A model generated the notes under the pieces. It worked only from the letters and a program-made list of their open reading frames with translations, was not told the DNA's origin and did no database searches. Shown here piece after piece: positions 28,153 to 36,390 of a stretch of DNA of 64,000 nt (positions are counted from its first letter, which is position 1; each line of letters starts with the position of its first letter). Source of the DNA: Zygotorulaspora mrakii (taxonomy: Eukaryota; Ascomycota; Saccharomycetes; Saccharomycetales; Saccharomycetaceae). The translations under genes and the position numbers were made by a program. The stretch spans positions 744,001 through 808,000 of the forward strand of contig NC_050725.1 in assembly GCF_013402915.1 (NCBI RefSeq), read 5' to 3'.

Positions 28153-30498
28153 ATGGAGCCGGTTATACTAGGACTGTGTTTAGTTGATTTTCATCATACA
28201 CGAGGTCCAGAGGTTGAGTACTGGTATGGATTACCAGAGGGAACTGATAGTAGCAAAATTTGGCCAAATTTGCCTTTTCAAGCGCTACCAGATGGATCAC
28301 ATTCCTTCAAGGAAACTTTCACATATTTTACATTGCTCTTTAATGAAAAGAAGAAATGTAGTCCCCCAAATGGTGCAACCGATTTGCCTGAAGGTGAGCT
28401 CAATCATTACACTACTTTGTTTGCTATCTCCTGTTCAAGACAGATAAGAAGTGATGAATTGACCCATAAGGATAAAGATATAACGAGATCTACTGTACAA
28501 AAGGCAATTGTAGTGATCTCCAGACAGCCTATCTTCGGGCAAATTAAAGACAAGTTAAGTTTGGTGACTAATGCTTTTTTTTTGCAGCGAAACTTTTCTG
28601 ATAGATCCATTATATCCTCTCTTCATGGCAATCTTATATCGATTTTTGATCCATTACCAAGTAATCTGCAAGACAGCCTTTTCTACGTTGGGCTGTCACT
28701 TCGTCGGATAATATACGAGTTCAAAAAAGACACATTGATCCTTCTCAAAGCAATCCTATTGGAGAAGAAATTAGTGTTTTACGGTACAAACGTGGAAGCC
28801 CTGTGTAATTTACAATTTGGGTTAATTAGCTTAATACCAAATTTACTCTCGGATCTGGAAAAGTCCGGAAGTCCTCAGATGTATGATTCCTGTGAAGGTC
28901 TGAAAGCTGCCGACTCATTTAAATCGAGTGACAGACAGTCCGTGCTACGATTTTTAGGCTTTCCCTTAAAAATTTTCGAAAAAGGTGGTTTATTTGCACC
29001 TTATACTCCACTTCAACAAATGGATGATATCAGTTCCACCAATACAGATTTTTTCGTGATTGGGAGTTCAAATTCATTACTCACAGAACAAAAAAGCGAA
29101 TTTTGTCACGTCTTTGTTAATGTGGATGACTCCTCGATAGAAATTCTTGATAAAACTTTGCAGCCAGCTTTGCAGCTCTCTGGTCACGATAAAAAGTGGA
29201 TTGAATATGTTTCAAATATGGTAAGTGAAACTTGGAATGAGAACGATCTGTTCACACCCAAGAATTCACAATTCGAAGGTAGTGAAGATTTTTTGAGGTG
29301 GCAGTTCGAGGACTATCTGACTGGTTTACTTTCGAGTGTTAAACTAAGTGATTACATTGAAGTTCATAAAAATAATTCAATGGTAATACAGTCTATTCCT
29401 GATAACGTCTTGAATTCTCACCCTATCAATTTGTTCAATGCAAATTGGGTTTCTCGATGGAAAGAAACTCAAAACTACGAGATTTTCAAGGGAAGTACAG
29501 ACGATAGGCTGTTTGATATTTTTCCCCCTAAGCATGCATATAATGGAATTGGTGCATTTGGTGTAATACAGCAAAAGTTGGCTGCTACGTTTCAAAACTT
29601 GAGAAAGAGTAACAGCGGCAGCAGTATAGGAAGTTCCAAGGTTAAGACAGCAGATTCTTCAGAGAGTATTGAGCAAGACGACGTTTCGACCAAAAGTACA
29701 GTTGCTGCGGCTCCGGAAACTTCACAGTCCTCAAGTGAGAAAGATCACAATATTTGGTCTTCTTGGAGAGATTACTTTAATGTAAAGAAGCAAGGTAAAA
29801 AAGGCGAACCTGATCTTGAAATCAAAGCAACCCAACATTTGAATGATAGTTCATCGACTTCGGTGGCAATCGGCAGTGCGCTATTAGGATTAGGACTGCA
29901 TTTAAACGACAAGGATGAACGGATGCATGAAGATGAATCAAATCTTGAAAAAGAAGCACCTCACCAAGGCGAATCAAATAATGAAGCTAAATCAGAGCAT
30001 AAAGAGGAATCAGATCTTGAAAGTGAAGCACCTCACGAAGGCAAATCAAAGAATGAAGCTAAATCTGAGATCGAAGATGAAAGTAATCAAAAAGGTGGAA
30101 AAACTTCATCCCAAGACCAACATCGTATACTAAATGAGAGCAGCAATTCAGAAACTAAAAATGACACAACAGATACCCAGAGAGACAACTCTAACATTGA
30201 AAAAGAAATTAAGAATGACATAGCCAATGGGGGACGCTCTTATGAACAGAATGAGACCAAGGAGGACTATAAAATAAAGCAAGCTAATACAGGCAACTCG
30301 AGTCATGAAATTACCATCAAGGAAAATGACAACAAATCTGAAACCAAGGAAGAGGAAGGTAATAAATTTGAAACCAAGGAAGACGACGATAACAAGTCTG
30401 AAACCGAGGAAGACGACGATAAAAAGTCTAAATCCAAGGAGGATGAAGAGGCCGAATTGCCCGGTCATCAACAAGATGATAACTTCCAAGCAGCATGA
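28153..30498 (+). CDS. AVL9: Avl9, late secretory pathway protein (DENN-like)
   Basis: 781 residues from the ATG at 28153 (yeast 764). Avl9 works in a post-Golgi exocytic route and belongs to the DENN/AVL9 superfamily. The family signature at the start is clear: EPVILGLCLVDFHHTRGPEVEYWYG. Further conserved text includes AIVVISRQPIFGQIKDKL, FVGLSL-type FYVGLSLRRIIYEFKKDTLILLKAILLEKKLVFYG (in part) and the FPLKIFEKGGLFAPYTPLQQMD region. From about 600 on the protein is a repetitive acidic Glu/Lys/Ser tail with imperfect repeats (EAPHQGESNNEAKSE; EAPHEGKSKNEAKSE; KSETKEEEGN; KFETKEDDDN; KSETEEDDDK). The tail stops at 30498, but coding-like sequence continues in another frame (see findings). Ortholog of YLR114C. 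Confidence 0.92.
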   Translation: MEPVILGLCLVDFHHTRGPEVEYWYGLPEGTDSSKIWPNLPFQALPDGSHSFKETFTYFTLLFNEKKKCSPPNGATDLPEGELNHYTTLFAISCSRQIRSDELTHKDKDITRSTVQKAIVVISRQPIFGQIKDKLSLVTNAFFLQRNFSDRSIISSLHGNLISIFDPLPSNLQDSLFYVGLSLRRIIYEFKKDTLILLKAILLEKKLVFYGTNVEALCNLQFGLISLIPNLLSDLEKSGSPQMYDSCEGLKAADSFKSSDRQSVLRFLGFPLKIFEKGGLFAPYTPLQQMDDISSTNTDFFVIGSSNSLLTEQKSEFCHVFVNVDDSSIEILDKTLQPALQLSGHDKKWIEYVSNMVSETWNENDLFTPKNSQFEGSEDFLRWQFEDYLTGLLSSVKLSDYIEVHKNNSMVIQSIPDNVLNSHPINLFNANWVSRWKETQNYEIFKGSTDDRLFDIFPPKHAYNGIGAFGVIQQKLAATFQNLRKSNSGSSIGSSKVKTADSSESIEQDDVSTKSTVAAAPETSQSSSEKDHNIWSSWRDYFNVKKQGKKGEPDLEIKATQHLNDSSSTSVAIGSALLGLGLHLNDKDERMHEDESNLEKEAPHQGESNNEAKSEHKEESDLESEAPHEGKSKNEAKSEIEDESNQKGGKTSSQDQHRILNESSNSETKNDTTDTQRDNSNIEKEIKNDIANGGRSYEQNETKEDYKIKQANTGNSSHEITIKENDNKSETKEEEGNKFETKEDDDNKSETEEDDDKKSKSKEDEEAELPGHQQDDNFQAA

Positions 30499-31146
30499 AA
30501 ACGATGCGGTTGATTTAACTGAAAGAAAAAATGATTCCCATGAAGCCATTCTACTCTCACCAAATGATGCATTCACAGATGATCTCATAGAAGTAAAAAA
30601 AGAAGATAAATTTAATGCGTGCCATTTTAAATGCATCGTCTTTGTGTTCCATATTGACTGATGTTTTTTCAGAGCTAGACCAGATACTACCGCGAACATT
30701 GGGCTTCCCATTATTCGGGGAATAATGTCTGTTTTCTTTCTTGTCTAACAGGAAATATTTTTTTCGGTACTCTTTTGAATTCAAACGCAATTATCCACAC
30801 ATAGCCTGGAAGGGGTATCAACGGCGGTTCGTTCAAGCATAAAATAATAAATCCCTCAAAGCATTCATAAGTGCACAATATCCTGATGATGTTAGATTCA
30901 TTGAGAGGGTTTAATTGCTGCCAACTGTTGTTAATCGTATAGCTGCTTCAGAAGTACGGACCAAGACTCTGCAGCTTGCTCAAAATAGCTATATAAGAGA
31001 TAAACCTATAATTAGTAGCATATTTACTTGCGAATCTGCAATTGTAATGATTTTTGTAATTATCATAAGAGAAACCGAGAATCTTCCTGACGCCAAGAAG
31101 ACGCTCAGAACACTATCACTTCAACCCTGTTCCACGTTTGGTTGAG

Positions 31147-31260
31147 TGCTTTTTCAGTGCTTTTCAGTGCTTTTCAGTGCTTTTCAGTACTTTTCAGTGC
31201 TTTTCAGTGCTTTTCAATGCTTTTCAATGCTTTCAATGCTTTTTAGTGCTTTACAATGTT
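31147..31260. repeat. 10-bp minisatellite, unit TTTTCAGTGC
   Basis: About eleven head-to-tail units. Copies at 31151, 31161, 31171, 31191 and 31201 are identical; 31181 has one change; 31211 and 31221 read TTTTCAATGC; the last units (31230-31260) have a 9-bp spacing and more substitutions. Decay therefore increases towards the right end. The unit length is close to one helical turn. Confidence 0.95.
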
Positions 31261-32695
31261 TTTCGGTTACCTGAAGCATTCACCACAACAGAGCTACGCA
31301 TTCAAAGAAATCCAATTCAACCTTGCCTACAAGCGCACTGACTTTCTTCCGTAATTTCACTTTTATAATATCACCATCTCAGCTTTTCGAACATTGACAA
31401 TGATATATACTCGCAAACGCAATGAGGTACTAGTGAGGCCAACCGTTTCAATACAAACGCAACACAACTAGCTTAAAAAAAATCTGGATGTTTCTCAGAA
31501 GATGTATTTTCATAGTTGGTACCACGGTTGCCTCATGCCAATTTGCATAGAAGATTTCTATGCATCTTTTGCTTTTTTTTTCGGAGTGTTTATCTTTCCC
31601 CGCGTCGGATGAAAATTCCTGCAAGGGTTGCCATTGTCACGTAAAAGGAAACGTATATGAGAGATATATCTTTTGTCACATTGCATAATAACACTACCAT
31701 TCCAAAAGCATCGCTAGGCACCAGCTCACCCTACTGTGGAGATGTTCGAGGTCGCAGAGAAAAAGACTTCTGACCTAGATAAGAAATACATCGAACGGTG
31801 ATCAAGAGAAAATACAACGTCCCATGGATAGCGTTGTTGGCAGAGCGAGTTCCTTTATACGCATGTTAGTAGGAAGGGGCCTTTTTCGGTGTTTTTAACC
31901 TACAATTGGATCTTGTACACCTCCGATCGTTGACTTGGATTGCGAGGAAATGGTTCCCCCTTTTTTTTTTTGAGACATGCACATTTCGTGCGTTCTTTTT
32001 GAATTTGCTCTTCATCAATTGCTCATTTACATTGATAAGCACTGTGAAGCAAATTTTTAAAGATAATTGAGAAACAGATGTGACCTCGGACTGTATTTAT
32101 TGTCCCAAAATCCCTCGTTCAACCAACCAATCAATTATTCATCAAGCAAGGTAGACGCAGGTCATTATTCTATAACGGCGAATCCTGTCGGAGATAATTT
32201 GTTGAAAATATTTTGCCATTGACTTCAAACGGTTTATTTTGGGAAATTGAGTTGGTTGAGGATACCGATGATTTCTGTGTTTTTTTGAAAGACGAAGGCT
32301 GCCAGCAACTGCTCAAAAAAGCGATAATTGCTTATTAGCGTGGTGTGCAATATAACAAATCGTTCCGCTACAACTATAGATTGCACTCTATGTACATTGG
32401 GGCAGGTAATGATTTGCTTTTTCTTTAAAAAATCGCTCACCTTTTACTTCAAGGAAATCCGAGTTATCAACCGTAGATCATTTAATTAAGTTTTAAAAAA
32501 ATTTGAATCCCATTTCAATATTCCTACACATTTAATCCATATAATTTCAAAATGCTAAAAATGTGCTGTATTGCTAACCGTAGCAGTGGTGTATGTTTTT
32601 TTCTTTGACTTCGTAAGTATTGTTTGAAATGGGTGTATCAAATTATCGATGATATCAAAAACATCACCTGCTCTAATGGTATTTAGCAGTCAGGG

Positions 32696-33214
32696 TGTTG
32701 AGATTTGGTTTGAGATTATGATACAAAGAGGATATGCTATAAGAAAAGACCTGGGGAACTCAACAATGGAACTTTTCGACAAAAGAAATGAAGTCAGAGG
32801 AAGTCGTAGCAGAAGATCAATCGATTATAAAGGGTTGGCGACCAACAATTTATCACGAATCGTTTACAATTCGAGAATGTGCCTATCGAGGAATCTAGGG
32901 CACGGGTTAATAAAGAGCTGTGCTGGTGATTTTTTGGAAGTAGAACAATAGCATAATACCAACAGGAACAGCTAAGGATGAAAATATTTTGTTAATTATC
33001 GTGTTAACGGTTCAACAGTGTAATCTGTCAGGTATCAAACTCAATTTTTTTTCCAAATATTTATACTCAATTCGTATAGTTTTTATTCCATTCTATCCAT
33101 GATATAGAGAATAACCGACTGATAAGATATCTCTACAACTTAATATCACTATGTTATTATCAATTTCTCTTCAAGCTAGTATCAATGACCTGAAAGTAAT
33201 TCACTATTTCAATA
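32696..33214 (+). mobile_element. old, diverged solo LTR (same family as the 48.7-50.2 kb elements)
   Basis: It starts TGTTGAGAT and ends TTTCAATA, 519 bp against 495 for the fresh copies. Alignable islands in the same order are GAGATTATGATA, GCTATAAGAA, GAAGTCAGA, ATCAATCGAT, TATCACGAATCGTTTACAA, ATATCTCTACAACTTAATATCA and the end block. Flanks are CAGGG on the left (32691-32695) and CAGAG on the right (33215-33219), matching at four of five positions as an eroded 5-bp target duplication. No internal retrotransposon coding sequence remains. Confidence 0.75.
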
Positions 33215-33568
33215 CAGAGGTCTAAGGACCCCAGTAAAGTAAATAATACCTAAATCGTTTTTGTGTATTACGGAACTTGAACAGGATACAATTGAGTTAT
33301 TGGATAATTATTAAAGATTTCATACACGTCACCTTTACAAGAATAGAGGACGTGACTTGATATTATTTGTCGTTTCATGTACATTTCATACTGAATAAGG
33401 CTGCGTTTGCTGCCCTCCATTTCTGATCTCAAATATATGAGGACATGAGGTTTGCATGGATTGTTCATTTCCAAGTATAATGTAAAAATATTGTCCTCCA
33501 CTTTTATGCTCATGCACCAAGACAAAAGGATGTATGTAGTACAAACGATGTATTTGAAGAAATCTCAC

Positions 33569-35485
33569 TTACCAACCACCAAAATTTCGTGAGCTTGGCA
33601 ATAAGGGAATTGGAATATGACAAGAAAATTCCTCGCCTTCTAAAGTTTCCTTTGCATGGAATAAAACGCCCTTTTTATCTTCGTAAAACTGTTCTAAGTT
33701 TACGTTTTCAATTCTGGGAACAAGTACAAACTTGAGAACTAACATCCATTTAAATTGGAAGATATCCGTTCTGAATTGACTTGGTAGTTGAGACATTGGT
33801 GTCTTTGGTATAATCAATTTCATCGGTATTGAATCACATTTGTCAAAACAAATGCAACGAGCTTCATAGAATTGATTTCCCTTAGGTTTTGAAGTTTTTA
33901 TGCTTTCAGCTGCATAGTTCTGATTGACCAATTCAAACGCTTCAAGGGAAACCGTTACGGCACTAAGCTTATGTAACGGAGGTGAAGATTGATCAATTTC
34001 CAGCACTAGATCAATATCATCTGCAGTTGTGTAGAATGTATTTGATAATATAAGTTTCGTGATTGATTGACCATTCCAATTTATTTGGTATATATTTTGC
34101 GGGTTGGAAATTTGAGGAACAAGACCTATGCTGCTGTCTTCAAGACCATCACTATTCTCCGTGACAGTATTGAAGTTCCAGTTTCTCAAATTCAATATAT
34201 TATTTGCGACAGAGTTTGGTCTTTGAGATAGATATGAAGTTTCATTGCTATGTGGCAGATCGTTTGCCTCATTTGGGAAAGGTTCTTCGTCGAGACTTTC
34301 AAATTGCATTTTCATTTGTAAGTCAACGAGTTCTTCAATATCTCTCTCACCATTTTGATTGGATTTGATTAACTGAACAAAATTTCGCTTTAATTTTTCT
34401 GCACTATCATTTTTCTCATGGTATAGCATAGAAGAAGACATTCTTCTAGGAGTAGCTATGAAGCTTGATGACAGTCTTTTCTGACTGTTTGGTTTTTGTT
34501 TTATTTCTTTAACGATTGCAGGTTCCAGAATTTTGACCTTTTGGTTCAGTTTGTAAGTATATTGACAACCCATTGGACTCACATAGGGTGCTACAAATAT
34601 TGGTACGTGAATTTTGTATTCCTTTACATCTGCCAGTAACAATTTCCCAACACCAAAATCCAAATTATAATTTATGGATACGTTCTTTGAAATGTTATAA
34701 GTAGGTGGTAAATCCATAGGAAGATCTTCGGTTTTCAATCTGAAAGTTTTTATAGTTCCAGGTTCTAGTGTAAGTTCTGTAAATAGAAGAGTTTGCGGTA
34801 CAAGTAGAATGGGTGATTTTTTGTATTCTGTACTATAATTTGAATTTACACCTGCTAAGAATAGGTTTCCCTCACCGAATAGACTTGAAGGGTCATCTTG
34901 CAATGCATGATGTTTCGAATTGAGATATTTTGCCAAACTGCTCCCACCATCAACCGTATCTGTGTTACTATCACCACCATGTTGTAAAAATGCGTCCATA
35001 CCCCCACCTACCATGCTTGTATTGTCTAATTTAAATTCTCTGATAAACTCAGCATCAAATTGGAATACACCATATATTTGCAAATATCCGGAGATTAACT
35101 CTATGGGTTCGTGCAACTTCAATTGCTCCTTTAATGTATCTATCATCTTGTGTTTCCTCTCCAATTCTTTCTCTTTCAAGTCGTCACCATCTTTATCTAC
35201 GTTTAGTGCCTTCAGTAGAGATTTCATAAGCCATGGCTTGTTCTCTTGGTTTCCGCCGTCCTGACTACCGTTCCCTGCACCCCGCTCTCTACTCTCACTC
35301 TCTACCTCTTGTTGCAGCGTCTTTATCGTGTCACCTATTGTGAATAGCTCATCTTGTGATCCCAGATGTCGTATTCTTACCACTAACGATACAGGCTCTC
35401 CCGCAAAATAGGGATTAGACTCGTGAACAATTTCAACTCTAACATTTTCAGCTACTAGAAATGAATCTATACGGTGGGAATGCAT
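33569..35485 (-). CDS. RGP1: Rgp1, subunit of the Ric1-Rgp1 exchange factor for Ypt6
   Basis: 638 residues from the first ATG at 35485 (the frame is open five codons further). Rgp1 with Ric1 activates the Rab GTPase Ypt6 at the Golgi for retrograde traffic. The family's arrestin-like N-terminus is visible (VRVEIVHESNPYFAGEPVSLVVRIRHLG), as are later beta-rich blocks LVPQTLLFTELTLEPG, LPPTYNISKNVSINYNL and the C-terminal FRTDIFQFKWMLVLKFVLVP. A polar disordered stretch lies around 350-430. Length is close to the yeast protein (663). Identification is by these motifs together with order: RGP1 (YDR137W) sits between HPR1 and YCF1 in S. cerevisiae. Confidence 0.88.
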   Translation of the reverse strand: MHSHRIDSFLVAENVRVEIVHESNPYFAGEPVSLVVRIRHLGSQDELFTIGDTIKTLQQEVESESRERGAGNGSQDGGNQENKPWLMKSLLKALNVDKDGDDLKEKELERKHKMIDTLKEQLKLHEPIELISGYLQIYGVFQFDAEFIREFKLDNTSMVGGGMDAFLQHGGDSNTDTVDGGSSLAKYLNSKHHALQDDPSSLFGEGNLFLAGVNSNYSTEYKKSPILLVPQTLLFTELTLEPGTIKTFRLKTEDLPMDLPPTYNISKNVSINYNLDFGVGKLLLADVKEYKIHVPIFVAPYVSPMGCQYTYKLNQKVKILEPAIVKEIKQKPNSQKRLSSSFIATPRRMSSSMLYHEKNDSAEKLKRNFVQLIKSNQNGERDIEELVDLQMKMQFESLDEEPFPNEANDLPHSNETSYLSQRPNSVANNILNLRNWNFNTVTENSDGLEDSSIGLVPQISNPQNIYQINWNGQSITKLILSNTFYTTADDIDLVLEIDQSSPPLHKLSAVTVSLEAFELVNQNYAAESIKTSKPKGNQFYEARCICFDKCDSIPMKLIIPKTPMSQLPSQFRTDIFQFKWMLVLKFVLVPRIENVNLEQFYEDKKGVLFHAKETLEGEEFSCHIPIPLLPSSRNFGGW

Positions 35486-36390
35486 TTCAACTGCAACCAA
35501 AAATAGAGAGACGCGGATTGCTATTTCGGTGATCCTCTCAGATAAAAGTTGGCTTTCCAGTTCTGATATGCCACCGCAATTACAATGCAGAATATCGATT
35601 TACCTTTTCTGCGAAGCTTCATTCGACTACCTGAATAGAAAGACCAGGCTTTGAACAAAAAATAAAAATAAAACTTCCCCGCCAGGACTCGAACCTGGAA
35701 TCTTCTGGTTCGTAGCCAGACGCCGTGACCATTGGGCCACGAGGAACAAGTTTTTATTGAAGTTTTAATTTGAAAAGGCTATCATAACAAACATGTACAA
35801 TACAAAATGTCCCTAACACTATAGAGATGGTTTGCATTTATGCTGTTTCAATCACTTCCTTGTCTGTTTAACCACACTTAAATAAATGTGTTGAAATAGA
35901 TATTTTGAGATCCTTCAAATCACATGAAAAACATATTAGTTAACGTGTAACATGATCCAAACCAAAGGACAGGTCTTTGCAAATTCCAAACACATTCAGT
36001 GTGTAAGGATACGATGAAATATGCTTTGATATGGCATTTCAGCTTGAATTATATTCATAACTGACACTTTTATTACTTGTGTATCTGGAACGTGACTTTC
36101 ACATGACATTTTGCCGTTGTTCTTCTTGGCCGCTTTAGGGTAATTTGTCGCAATAAGAGATATTATCAATTGAAACGATGGAATTAGTTGCTCGGGCAGA
36201 TTTGTCATCTGTGGAAGAGAGTAGCACATTTCGTCCAGGTTAGTGTTTATATAGGATTTTCAAAGGGCTGAATTACTCTTCGCAGGCTGGCAGAATCGAT
36301 ACTTGCAGCAGCAGTGGAACCTGGACTTGATAGACTTGAACATTTGGTGCTCTTGTTAATTGGAACCCCTTAGGTCGGTAGTCTGTTATC
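35486..36390. other. RGP1-YCF1 divergent intergenic region with tRNA-Arg
   Basis: 905 bp. It contains tRNA-Arg(ACG) at 35674-35746 and the YCF1 promoter. A 77-codon ATG-initiated frame lies at 35996-36229 on the minus strand, with a CACTAAC sequence and a CAG acceptor-like site at its start. I do not recognise it and do not call it a gene, but it is listed as a finding. Confidence 0.4.
35674..35746 (-). tRNA. tRNA-Arg, anticodon ACG
   Basis: 73 nt, no intron. The acceptor stem TTCCTCG pairs with CGGGGAA followed by discriminator G. The anticodon loop is CTACGAA, with anticodon ACG read on the minus strand (plus-strand CGT at 35711-35713). The T arm contains GGTTCGAGTCC, which doubles as the Pol III B box, and the D-arm region has TGGCCCAATGG as A box. 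It is followed on the minus strand by T-rich runs (plus-strand A-rich 35657-35673), a Pol III terminator. It is almost identical to yeast tRNA-Arg(ACG), which decodes CGU/CGC/CGA after A-to-I editing. Confidence 0.97.

Larger units (their letters stand above)
30499..33568. other. 3-kb gene-free interval between convergent AVL9 and RGP1
   Basis: Unusually long for a spacer between two gene 3' ends. Contents: a coding-like out-of-frame extension of AVL9 up to about 30661; a 10-bp tandem repeat at 31147-31260; a short perfect hairpin at 31545-31563 followed by a T-rich run; several homopolymer runs (for example T at about 31961-31971); and a diverged solo LTR at 32696-33214. No intact gene, tRNA or centromere consensus (CDEIII) was seen. 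An open frame at 32649-32951 lies mostly inside the LTR and is not a gene. Confidence 0.6.

Noticed and set aside
30148..30711. 187-codon minus-strand frame with hydrophobic repeats
   Set aside because: Antisense of the acidic AVL9 tail; repeat units mirror the Glu/Lys codons of the sense strand.
32649..32951. 100-codon open frame on the plus strand
   Set aside because: It overlaps the decayed LTR from 32696 onward, where its sequence aligns with non-coding LTR copies A and B; no protein similarity.
30499..33568. Possible point centromere in the long gap
   Set aside because: TTCGG/CCGAA occurrences (about 30769, 31580, 31885) lack the flanking CDEIII consensus, and the only CDEI-like site (GTCACGTA near 31637) has no AT-rich CDEII beside it.
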